Made by a program: the position numbers and the translations under genes
Assembly: GCA_045590955.1 (NCBI GenBank)
Contig: JAZNSB010000023.1
Coordinates: 1-11,649 of the forward strand
DNA: 11,649 bases
DNA from: JAZNSB01 sp045590955
Lineage (GTDB): Bacteria; Pseudomonadota; Alphaproteobacteria; RF32; CAG-239
Direction of reading: 5' to 3'
In this document: positions 5,831 to 11,649 of the stretch, one piece after another
Layout: the number at the start of each line of letters is the position of its first letter
Numbering within the stretch: the first letter of the stretch is position 1
The notes under the pieces: model-generated
Seen by the model: only the letters and a program-made list of their open reading frames with translations
Databases searched by the model: none
Told to the model about the DNA's origin: nothing

Positions 5831-7711
5831 TTAATCAGCTAGCCCCAACTCTTTATACTCAACTTTAACTTCAAAATCATGACCATATTGTTCTACCAAT
5901 CTGTTTGCTACAAAATTGTTCAATTGTTGAGTAATTTTTTGTTGGGTAGCTTCAGCAAGTTTTGAGGTTGCAGGCAAAGACTTATTAATTACTCTGTCTG
6001 CAACTGCAATAATCTTTGCATTTGAAGTTTCCAATAGTTTTGGTGTTCCTTTTGCTTCCTTGAACAAGCTTAGCATATTTTGCTTATTTAAGTTTTCAAA
6101 AGAATCATTTCTTTTCAAAGGTCTTGTTGTTTTAACTTCAAAGCCAAATCTTTGAGCAACACTGTTAATGTCATCACCGGTTTCAAGATCATGCATAATA
6201 TCATTAACATTTTCTTGAGCAATGGCATTTTTCTCTGCTTCAACCCACATTTTTTCAATTTGCGGCTTAACCAAGGCAATATCTTTAGCTTTTGTTTCAT
6301 ATATTTCATCAACTCTAATTACTGCAAAACCATCTTCCAATTCCACCACTTGAGAGGTTTCTCCTTTGTTGTATCCGAACACGGTATTCAAGAAGTCCTG
6401 ATTTGCAATTATCTTTTTATGTTTCTGAGGCATAGATTTTGCTTCAGCGTTTTCATTTACTTGTTTAGCAACATTTACTTCCGCCCCATATTCTTTTGCC
6501 ACATCTTCCAAAGATGTTCCGGCAGCCAACTTATCTTCAATATTTTTAGAAGCTTCATATGCGTTGTCATAGGCTGTATCTTTTTGAATTTCGTCTATGA
6601 TAGATTTTTTAGCATTTTCCAAAGATGTTGTTTTTCCGGGTTGAATTTTTGCAACTTTCATAATATGCCAACCCATTTGAGATTTAATAGGTCCTACCAC
6701 CACATTTTTCTGAGCCTCAAACACGGCATCAGCCACATCTGCAATAAGCATATCTTTTGAAACCCAACCTAGTTTTGTATCTTCTTCTGACTGACCTGCA
6801 ATTGCTTTTGCCACTTCAAAGAAATTTTTCTTCAAAGAAAGTTCTTTTTTTGCGGTTTGAGCATCTTCTTGCTTATCAAACACCATTTGCAAAACTTCTC
6901 TTTGTTCCGGTTTTTGGAATTTTTCTTTATTTTCATTATAGTATTCTTCAATTTCAACATCAGAAGGAGTAATTTGCTTAGCCATTTGGTCAACACTAAG
7001 AATCATATAAGAAATATCTCTTGTTTCAGGTAACATAAAGTTAGGTTTAAAATCCTCATAATACATTTGCAATTCTTCATCAGAGATGCTTCTGTTTATT
7101 TTGATGTTTTGAGGAACAATTTTAATATATTTAAAAACTTTTTCTTGATTATCTACTTTAAGAGCGGCATTAAGCATTGTTTCTGGCAGGTTCATGTTGC
7201 TTACCGGAGCATTAATCAAAATATTTTTTATGATGTCTGTTTTCAAATTTGCAATGTATTGTTGTTCTGTAAGTTGCATTGCGCTTAAGATTCTTTTAAA
7301 TTTTTGCACGTCAAATTTATTGTTATGATCCAAAAACTCTGGATTTGATTGAATTAATTGCTTAATCATATCATTTCCGATATACATATTTTCTTGATCC
7401 GCAAAGTTTTTTACAATTGCATCAAGCAACTCTTTTTGCACAATTTCCAATACCATTTCAGATCTTGTAGCATCATTGATTTCATAATCTTCACCCAAGA
7501 AACTCTTCATCAGTTGCTCGGCTTTGTTGTATTGAAACAAAATTTCATCTTTAGAAACAGTAACATCATCCACGGTTATCACAGGATTATTATTTGCCGC
7601 AGAAGAAATATAACCTGTTACGCCAAACAACGACATAAAGCTTAAAGCAGTTAAGATAAGAATAAGTTTAATAAGCCATGTATCTTGTATTTTTCTAAGT
7701 TTTTCAATCAT
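5831..7711 (-). CDS. ppiD: PpiD-like membrane-anchored periplasmic folding factor (SurA-N / parvulin domains)
   Basis: This 626-residue protein has the PpiD layout: a short cytoplasmic start (MIEKLRKIQDTW), one membrane anchor at about 13-35, then a large periplasmic part. The SurA-like N-terminal chaperone region spans roughly 44-240. A parvulin-type PPIase domain lies at about 268-355, ending in GWHIMKV (347-353), and a chaperone-like C-terminal region follows. PpiD proteins assist folding of secreted and outer-membrane proteins near the Sec exit. In the parvulin domain the usual first-strand histidine (HILV-type) is replaced by Q275 in EVLQMVF (272-278), so prolyl isomerase activity is doubtful and a chaperone role more likely. 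The gene is divergent from tpiA, as in many alphaproteobacteria. The start has only a weak ribosome site (TGGAT on the minus strand). It ends at the shared terminator. Confidence 0.9.
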   Translation of the reverse strand: MIEKLRKIQDTWLIKLILILTALSFMSLFGVTGYISSAANNNPVITVDDVTVSKDEILFQYNKAEQLMKSFLGEDYEINDATRSEMVLEIVQKELLDAIVKNFADQENMYIGNDMIKQLIQSNPEFLDHNNKFDVQKFKRILSAMQLTEQQYIANLKTDIIKNILINAPVSNMNLPETMLNAALKVDNQEKVFKYIKIVPQNIKINRSISDEELQMYYEDFKPNFMLPETRDISYMILSVDQMAKQITPSDVEIEEYYNENKEKFQKPEQREVLQMVFDKQEDAQTAKKELSLKKNFFEVAKAIAGQSEEDTKLGWVSKDMLIADVADAVFEAQKNVVVGPIKSQMGWHIMKVAKIQPGKTTSLENAKKSIIDEIQKDTAYDNAYEASKNIEDKLAAGTSLEDVAKEYGAEVNVAKQVNENAEAKSMPQKHKKIIANQDFLNTVFGYNKGETSQVVELEDGFAVIRVDEIYETKAKDIALVKPQIEKMWVEAEKNAIAQENVNDIMHDLETGDDINSVAQRFGFEVKTTRPLKRNDSFENLNKQNMLSLFKEAKGTPKLLETSNAKIIAVADRVINKSLPATSKLAEATQQKITQQLNNFVANRLVEQYGHDFEVKVEYKELGLAD

Positions 7712-7744
7712 TTTAACAAATCCATTTATTATTAATCTTGGGCA

Positions 7745-7772
7745 ATTATAACAACATAAAAAATATATACAA
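7745..7772 (-). promoter_or_regulatory. Predicted sigma70-type promoter for ppiD
   Basis: On the minus strand a perfect -10 hexamer TATAAT (7750-7745) is preceded by TTGTAT (7772-7767) with a 16-base spacer. It points at ppiD and would give a leader of about 25-30 bases. The -35 match is poor, so the call rests mainly on the -10 and on the divergent layout. Confidence 0.45.
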
Positions 7773-7788
7773 TCTTAAAACATTGCTG

Positions 7789-7817
7789 TTGAAAAGTTTT
7801 TTTGTATGTGATATAAG
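7789..7817 (+). promoter_or_regulatory. Predicted sigma70-type promoter for tpiA-secG
   Basis: TTGAAA (7789-7794) and TATAAG (7812-7817) are separated by the ideal 17 bases. TG one base ahead of the -10 makes an extended -10. Transcription would start near 7824, about 25 bases before the tpiA ATG. The strong-looking AAGGAG at 7815-7820 overlaps the -10 and so would not be in the transcript. Confidence 0.5.
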
Positions 7818-7849
7818 GAGACGAATTTTTAATTTTTAGGGTAAAAGAG

Positions 7850-8605
7850 ATGAGAAAAAAACTAATTGCCGGCAACTGGAAAATGAACTTATTGCTTGCT
7901 TCAGGCACAGCATTAGCCAAAGAAGTTGCTGAGATGAGCAAAAAAATTGACAACAAAACCTGTCAATTTTTGATATGTCCTCCATTTACATTGTTAACCA
8001 ATGTAAAAAAGGCTTTAAGGGGTTCAAAAGTTTGTTTGGGAGCCCAAGATGCTCATTTTAACATAAAAGGCGCTCACACCGGAGATGTCAGTCCTCAAAT
8101 GTTAACAGATGTTGGTTGCAAATATGTCATTTTAGGTCACTCTGAACGCAGAGCAGACCATTTTGAAACTAACGAAATTGTCAATAAAAAAGCCATGCTT
8201 GCTCACGAAAACGGCTTAATCAGCATCATCTGCGTTGGAGAAACATTGGAACAAAGAGAAAAAGGCAAAGCTTTAGATATTTGTTCGGCACAAGTTTTGG
8301 GCTCTTTACCTGAAGACAGCAATGCAAAAAACACCGTAATTGCATATGAGCCGGTATGGGCAATCGGTACAGGCAAAACTCCGACACCTCAAGATGTTGC
8401 GGAAGTTCACTCGGCAATCAGAACAACTGTTGCAAAAAAATTCGGCAAAGCAACGGCTTCAAAAATGCAAATTCTATATGGTGGCTCTGTAAAACCATCA
8501 AACGCAAAGAGTTTTTTAGGGTTGGAAGATGTGGATGGTGCACTTATAGGTGGTGCTAGCCTTAAAGCAGATGACTTTATCGCAATAGCAGAACAAATTT
8601 GTTAG
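7850..8605 (+). CDS. tpiA: Triosephosphate isomerase
   Basis: The enzyme interconverts dihydroxyacetone phosphate and glyceraldehyde 3-phosphate in glycolysis and gluconeogenesis (cytoplasm). The 251-residue product has all active-site elements: N9 and K11 (AGNWKMN), electrophile H97 (ILGHSERR), catalytic base E167 in AYEPVWAIGTG followed by the flexible loop, and phosphate-binding GGS (211-213) and GG (234-235). The start is fixed by the family N-terminus (MRKKLIAGNWKMN). Its ribosome site is AGGG at 7838-7841. It heads a pair with secG (15-base gap) and is divergent from ppiD. Confidence 0.98.
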   Translation: MRKKLIAGNWKMNLLLASGTALAKEVAEMSKKIDNKTCQFLICPPFTLLTNVKKALRGSKVCLGAQDAHFNIKGAHTGDVSPQMLTDVGCKYVILGHSERRADHFETNEIVNKKAMLAHENGLISIICVGETLEQREKGKALDICSAQVLGSLPEDSNAKNTVIAYEPVWAIGTGKTPTPQDVAEVHSAIRTTVAKKFGKATASKMQILYGGSVKPSNAKSFLGLEDVDGALIGGASLKADDFIAIAEQIC

Positions 8606-8620
8606 TAAAGGAAATGTAAA

Positions 8621-8932
8621 ATGGGTACAATTTTATTAGTAATTCACTTGATGATAGCCATATTTTTGGTTGCTGTTATTTTATTGCAACGTTCAAGTGG
8701 CGGAGCCTTAGACGGCTTAGGTGGCGGTAGCGGTGCCACAAGTTTTATGACAGCAAGAGGCAAAGGAAACTTGCTCACCAGAACAACGGCCATTCTTGCC
8801 ACACTGTTCATCTTATCTTCAATCGGTCTGTCTTTATATTATAAAGATGCGGGCAGAGTTTCAAACTCTGTGGTTGAATCGCCGGCAACACAAGAACAGC
8901 CTGCTTTACCATCTGCTCCGGTAGCAGAATAA
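8621..8932 (+). CDS. secG: SecG, protein translocase subunit
   Basis: SecG is a small two-helix partner of SecYE that aids SecA-driven export across the inner membrane. The 103-residue protein has helix 1 at about 2-22, the conserved cytoplasmic loop (LLQRSSGGALDGLGGGSG, 21-38; ATSFMTARGKGN, 39-50), helix 2 at about 55-73, and a Pro/Ala/Glu-rich tail. The ribosome site AAAGGAAA (8607-8613) starts right after the tpiA stop. The tpiA-secG order is common in alphaproteobacteria, where pyrG often follows. Here a terminator follows instead. Confidence 0.95.
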   Translation: MGTILLVIHLMIAIFLVAVILLQRSSGGALDGLGGGSGATSFMTARGKGNLLTRTTAILATLFILSSIGLSLYYKDAGRVSNSVVESPATQEQPALPSAPVAE

Positions 8933-8952
8933 TACACATAAGTATTTGATTT

Positions 8953-8994
8953 AACAACAAAATTACCTTATCTGGTGATTTTGTTGTTTTTTTT
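8953..8994 (+). terminator. Intrinsic terminator after secG
   Basis: A 15-bp stem (AACAACAAAATTACC at 8953-8967; complementary arm 8974-8988) with one G-U wobble and a 6-base TTATCT loop runs into eight T residues (8987-8994). It ends the tpiA-secG unit 20 bases after the secG stop. The stem is AT-rich with only a CC/GG base at the loop, but the T-run is strong. Confidence 0.85.
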
Positions 8995-9059
8995 CTGGAC
9001 AAAATAAACAAAACATGATACGCAAATCTTTACTAACAAGTATTGATGAGAGAGGAAAT

Positions 9060-9917
9060 ATGGAACAGAAAACAGTTAACGTAAATGGTGTTGAGCTTTC
9101 TAATGAAGCAAACATGGGGCTTTTATGTGGCCCTTGCCAAATAGAAAGTTTTGATCACGCATTGTTTATTGCTGGTTCAATGGTGAATATAACAAAAAAA
9201 CTCGGACTTCCTTATGTTTTTAAAGCTTCTTTTGATAAAGCAAACCGTTCTTCAATCAAAGGCGCCAGAGGTGTTGGAATAGAAGAGGGTATCAGAACAT
9301 TCCAAGAAGTTAAAAAATTGTTCAATTGCCCAATTGTAACAGATGTTCACGAAGTATGGCAGTGTAAAGAAATTGCTCCTTATGTTGATATGTTGCAAAT
9401 TCCTGCATTTTTGTGCAGACAAACAGACTTGGTTGTTGCTGCATCAAAAACAGGCAAAGTTGTAAATATCAAAAAAGGCCAGTTTTTAGCACCTTGGGAT
9501 ATGAAAAATTTGGTGCAAAAATGTGTTGAGAGCGGCAATACAAATGTTTGTATAACAGAAAGAGGAACAAGCTTCGGATATAATACATTGGTAACAGATA
9601 TGCGTGGTTTACCGAGAATGGCAAAAGATACCGGATGTCCGATTATATTTGATGCCACACACTCTGTTCAACAACCGGGAGGTTTAGGTGCCAGCACAGG
9701 CGGAGAAAGAGAATATGCTCCTGTTTTGGCAAGAGCTGCCGTTGCAGTAGGTGTTGCAGGTTTGTTCATTGAAACACACGACAATCCTGATAAAGCCTTA
9801 TCTGATGGTCCGAACAGCATTCCGTTAAAAGATATGGAAGGATTGCTTGCAAACCTTATGGAATATGATTATTTGAGAAAACAAAATAAATGCAATTCTC
9901 AGACTGTGGCTATATAG
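9060..9917 (+). CDS. kdsA: 3-deoxy-D-manno-octulosonate 8-phosphate synthase (metal-dependent class)
   Basis: KdsA condenses phosphoenolpyruvate with arabinose 5-phosphate to give Kdo-8-phosphate, the precursor of the inner-core sugar of lipopolysaccharide. The 285-residue product shows FKASFDKANRSS (54-65), TDVHE (94-98), IPAFLCRQTDL (114-124), KKGQFLAPWD (138-147), DATHSVQQPGG (198-208) and FIETH (236-240). C26 in CGPCQIES sits where metal-independent enzymes such as E. coli's have asparagine. With H201, E238 and D249 it forms the metal site known from the Aquifex enzyme. An ATG at 9015 would add 15 residues but has no ribosome site. The one at 9060 has AGAGG (9051-9055) and gives the family's normal length and N-terminus. 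A possible -35 (TGGACA, 8996-9001) follows the secG terminator, with no clear -10. The 3' end overlaps recO by 28 bases. Confidence 0.96.
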   Translation: MEQKTVNVNGVELSNEANMGLLCGPCQIESFDHALFIAGSMVNITKKLGLPYVFKASFDKANRSSIKGARGVGIEEGIRTFQEVKKLFNCPIVTDVHEVWQCKEIAPYVDMLQIPAFLCRQTDLVVAASKTGKVVNIKKGQFLAPWDMKNLVQKCVESGNTNVCITERGTSFGYNTLVTDMRGLPRMAKDTGCPIIFDATHSVQQPGGLGASTGGEREYAPVLARAAVAVGVAGLFIETHDNPDKALSDGPNSIPLKDMEGLLANLMEYDYLRKQNKCNSQTVAI

Positions 9918-10609
9918 TTAATTTAAAAAAACATGGAGAAAATTCTCTAATAGTTACCGTGGTCTGTAAAGATCACGGTAAACTTATTGGTTATTGTTCA
10001 CATTGTTACAATAAAAAAAGTGCACCTGTATTTCAGCTTGGTAACTTTGTAAAGATAAATGCATATTCAAGACTTGAAGAAAATATGCTTTCCTTTAAAC
10101 TTGAGCTCATAACTCCACACTCGGTAGATTTTATGTTTGACGAAATAAAGCTTTCTGTTTTATCATCATTTTGTGAGTTATGTAATACCTGCCTTCCGGA
10201 AAAAGAACCTCTGGAAAGATTTTATTGGTATGTTGAAAGTTTTTTTAATCTAATACATCAAGATAATTGGCTAACGCATTATTGTTACTTTGAATTTTAT
10301 TTATTAGAATACCTGGGTATCGGACTTGACTTAAGCGAATGTTCTGCAACAGGAAGCACACAAAATTTACAATACGTTTCTCCTAAAACAGCAAAAGCTG
10401 TATGTGCTCAGGCAGGAGAACCATTTAAAGACAGATTATTTGCATATCCTCATTTTATAGTTTCGCAAAACTATTGTCCAAGCCCAACAGAACAGAAACA
10501 ACTATTACAAATGACAGAATTTTTCCTCAATAAAAATTTTTTTCAAACTCATAACTTGAAATTGCCAAAAAATCGTGCTAGCTTGCTTGCAAAATTAAAT
10601 TTGGAATAA
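9890..10609 (+). CDS. recO: DNA repair protein RecO
   Basis: RecO helps load RecA onto SSB-coated single-stranded DNA in the RecFOR recombination-repair pathway. The 239-residue protein begins with the OB-fold domain (about 1-80: DCGYIVNLKKHGENSLIVTV, HGKLIGYC, FQLGNFVKI). A helical domain follows, with FEFYLLEYLGIGLDLSECSATG (134-155) and YVSPKTAKAV (162-171), both typical of alphaproteobacterial RecO. The ATG at 9890 is required because the conserved GYIV strand begins at residue 7. It lies inside the kdsA end and has no good ribosome site, so translation probably depends on kdsA. It is rich in cysteine, but I see no clear four-cysteine zinc motif. parC starts 3 bases after its stop. Confidence 0.92.
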   Translation: MQFSDCGYIVNLKKHGENSLIVTVVCKDHGKLIGYCSHCYNKKSAPVFQLGNFVKINAYSRLEENMLSFKLELITPHSVDFMFDEIKLSVLSSFCELCNTCLPEKEPLERFYWYVESFFNLIHQDNWLTHYCYFEFYLLEYLGIGLDLSECSATGSTQNLQYVSPKTAKAVCAQAGEPFKDRLFAYPHFIVSQNYCPSPTEQKQLLQMTEFFLNKNFFQTHNLKLPKNRASLLAKLNLE

Positions 10610-10612
10610 TAA

Positions 10613-11649
10613 ATGGCTGAAATACAAGAAAATATAAGAGACGTTCATTTAGGGGAAGAACTTGGCAAAAGATACCTGTCTTATGCCATGTCCACCATTG
10701 TTGACAGAGCTTTGCCTGATGTCAGAGACGGCTTAAAACCTGTTCACAGACGTCTGTTATATGCAATGAGACAATTAAAACTTGATCCTAAATCAGGTTT
10801 CAAAAAGTGTGCCAGAGTTGTTGGTGATGTTATCGGTAAATATCACCCCCACGGAGATTCTGCCGTATATGGTGCCATGGTCAGACTTGCACAAGATTTT
10901 TCTGTTCGTTATCCTATGGTTGACGGCCAAGGTAATTTCGGCAATATAGACGGGGATGGCGCCGCCGCCATGCGTTATACAGAAGCCAGACTTACGGAAT
11001 ATGCCATTTGCATGATGGAAGGGTTAAATGAGAATACTGTTGATTTTCGCCCAACTTATGACGGAGAAGAAGACGAACCTGTAATCATGCCGTCCATGGT
11101 TCCAAACTTACTTTGCAACGGTTCTTCGGGTATTGCTGTAGGTATGGCAACCAATGTACCTCCGCACAATTTATCAGAAGTTTGTGATGCTTTATTGCTA
11201 CTCATAGAAAAGCCCGATTCCACCATAGAATCCGTTGTAAAAAAAATAAAAGGACCGGATTTTCCGACCGGTGGCGTTATTATTGATAATTTCAACACCA
11301 TATTAAACAACTACACAAATGGACGTGGTACATTCAGAATTAGAGCAAAATGGCATAAAGAAGAGCTTTCTCACGGCACATATCAAATCATTATTACAGA
11401 AATTCCCTATCAGGTTATAAAATCAAAGCTTATTGAAAAAATAGCTTCTCTTCTGATGGAAAAAAAGCTCCCAATGTTGGAAGATATCAGAGATGAATCA
11501 ACACAAGACATAAGAATTGTGCTTATTCCCAAAAACCGCAACATAGATCCGAACATGATAATGGAATATCTGTTTAAGCAAACAGAGCTAGAGAGCAGAT
11601 TTGCCTTAAATATGAACGTTTTAGATTCTGATGGCGTTCCAAGAGTTAT
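10613..11649 (+). CDS. parC: DNA topoisomerase IV subunit A (5' part, runs off the window)
   Basis: ParC is the DNA-cleaving subunit of topoisomerase IV, which decatenates daughter chromosomes. 345 codons are present out of an expected 700 or more. Landmarks are LPDVRDGLKPVHRRLLYAM (34-52), the DNA-gate region GFKKCARVVGDVIGKYHPHG (62-81), GQGNFGNIDGDGAAAMRYTE (105-124) with the catalytic R121-Y122 pair, and EIPYQVIKSKLIEKIA. FKKCARVVGDVIG, the KWHKEEL segment and the recO-parC order favour ParC over GyrA. At the quinolone-resistance region S83 is present, but the acidic residue expected four positions later is G87 (codon at 10871-10873). The ribosome site is weak (GGA at 10603-10605), and the gene is probably co-transcribed with recO. 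Confidence 0.94.
   Translation, partial: MAEIQENIRDVHLGEELGKRYLSYAMSTIVDRALPDVRDGLKPVHRRLLYAMRQLKLDPKSGFKKCARVVGDVIGKYHPHGDSAVYGAMVRLAQDFSVRYPMVDGQGNFGNIDGDGAAAMRYTEARLTEYAICMMEGLNENTVDFRPTYDGEEDEPVIMPSMVPNLLCNGSSGIAVGMATNVPPHNLSEVCDALLLLIEKPDSTIESVVKKIKGPDFPTGGVIIDNFNTILNNYTNGRGTFRIRAKWHKEELSHGTYQIIITEIPYQVIKSKLIEKIASLLMEKKLPMLEDIRDESTQDIRIVLIPKNRNIDPNMIMEYLFKQTELESRFALNMNVLDSDGVPRV

Noticed and set aside
6152..6760. A 202-codon plus-strand open frame inside ppiD
   Set aside because: It is rich in Phe, Asn, Ile, Cys and His as expected for the antisense of a Lys/Glu-rich gene, has no domain or ribosome site, and lies wholly within a well-supported gene.
7708..7725. A five-codon minus-strand upstream frame (MDLLK) whose stop overlaps the ppiD start
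   Set aside because: It has no ribosome site and is short enough to be chance in AT-rich DNA, although the TGA/ATG overlap would allow coupling.
9015..9059. An earlier ATG that would extend KdsA by 15 residues
   Set aside because: It has no ribosome site and the extra residues do not resemble the family N-terminus; the ATG at 9060 has AGAGG upstream and gives normal length.

Overview
The window is a stretch of ordinary chromosome from a Gram-negative, AT-rich bacterium. An anaerobic or host-associated alphaproteobacterium fits best. The evidence is the divergent ppiD / tpiA-secG arrangement, recO directly followed by an alphaproteobacterial-type parC, a family 5 uracil-DNA glycosylase with the SYHxSRYNxNT motif, and kdsA, which implies a Kdo-containing outer membrane. 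The assignment rests on protein motifs and gene order recalled from known families; no database search was possible. I see no mobile element, CRISPR array, tRNA or rRNA, and no gene-free stretch longer than about 140 bases.

Bases 1-4470 hold an RNF complex operon in the order rnfB (3' end only), rnfC, rnfD, rnfG, rnfE, rnfA. The genes touch or overlap, with 1-base TAATG junctions at D/G and E/A. Together they encode the membrane ferredoxin:NAD+ oxidoreductase that couples electron flow to Na+ or H+ export. RnfB carries an iron-sulfur extension, RnfC is short, and the BCDGEA order is the one I associate with Bacteroidetes and Chlorobi rather than the ABCDGE(H) order of classical Proteobacteria. 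The last ferredoxin motif of RnfB has lost three of its four cysteines.

Bases 4467-5830 hold a convergent uracil-DNA glycosylase gene whose end overlaps rnfA by 4 bases. A divergent small outer-membrane beta-barrel gene follows, with a 17-base inverted repeat in its leader. A strong bidirectional terminator then separates it from ppiD.

Bases 5831-8994 hold ppiD (periplasmic folding factor, minus strand) divergent from tpiA-secG (triosephosphate isomerase and a translocon subunit). Plausible sigma70-type promoters face both ways between them, and a hairpin terminator closes secG.

Bases 9060-11649 hold kdsA (Kdo-8-phosphate synthase of the metal-dependent class), recO (overlapping kdsA by 28 bases) and the first 345 codons of parC. 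parC carries glycine at the acidic quinolone-region position. I found no new multi-gene system. The points most worth a second look are the RNF operon's apparent foreign type and odd RnfB, the inverted repeat before the barrel gene, and the ParC glycine.
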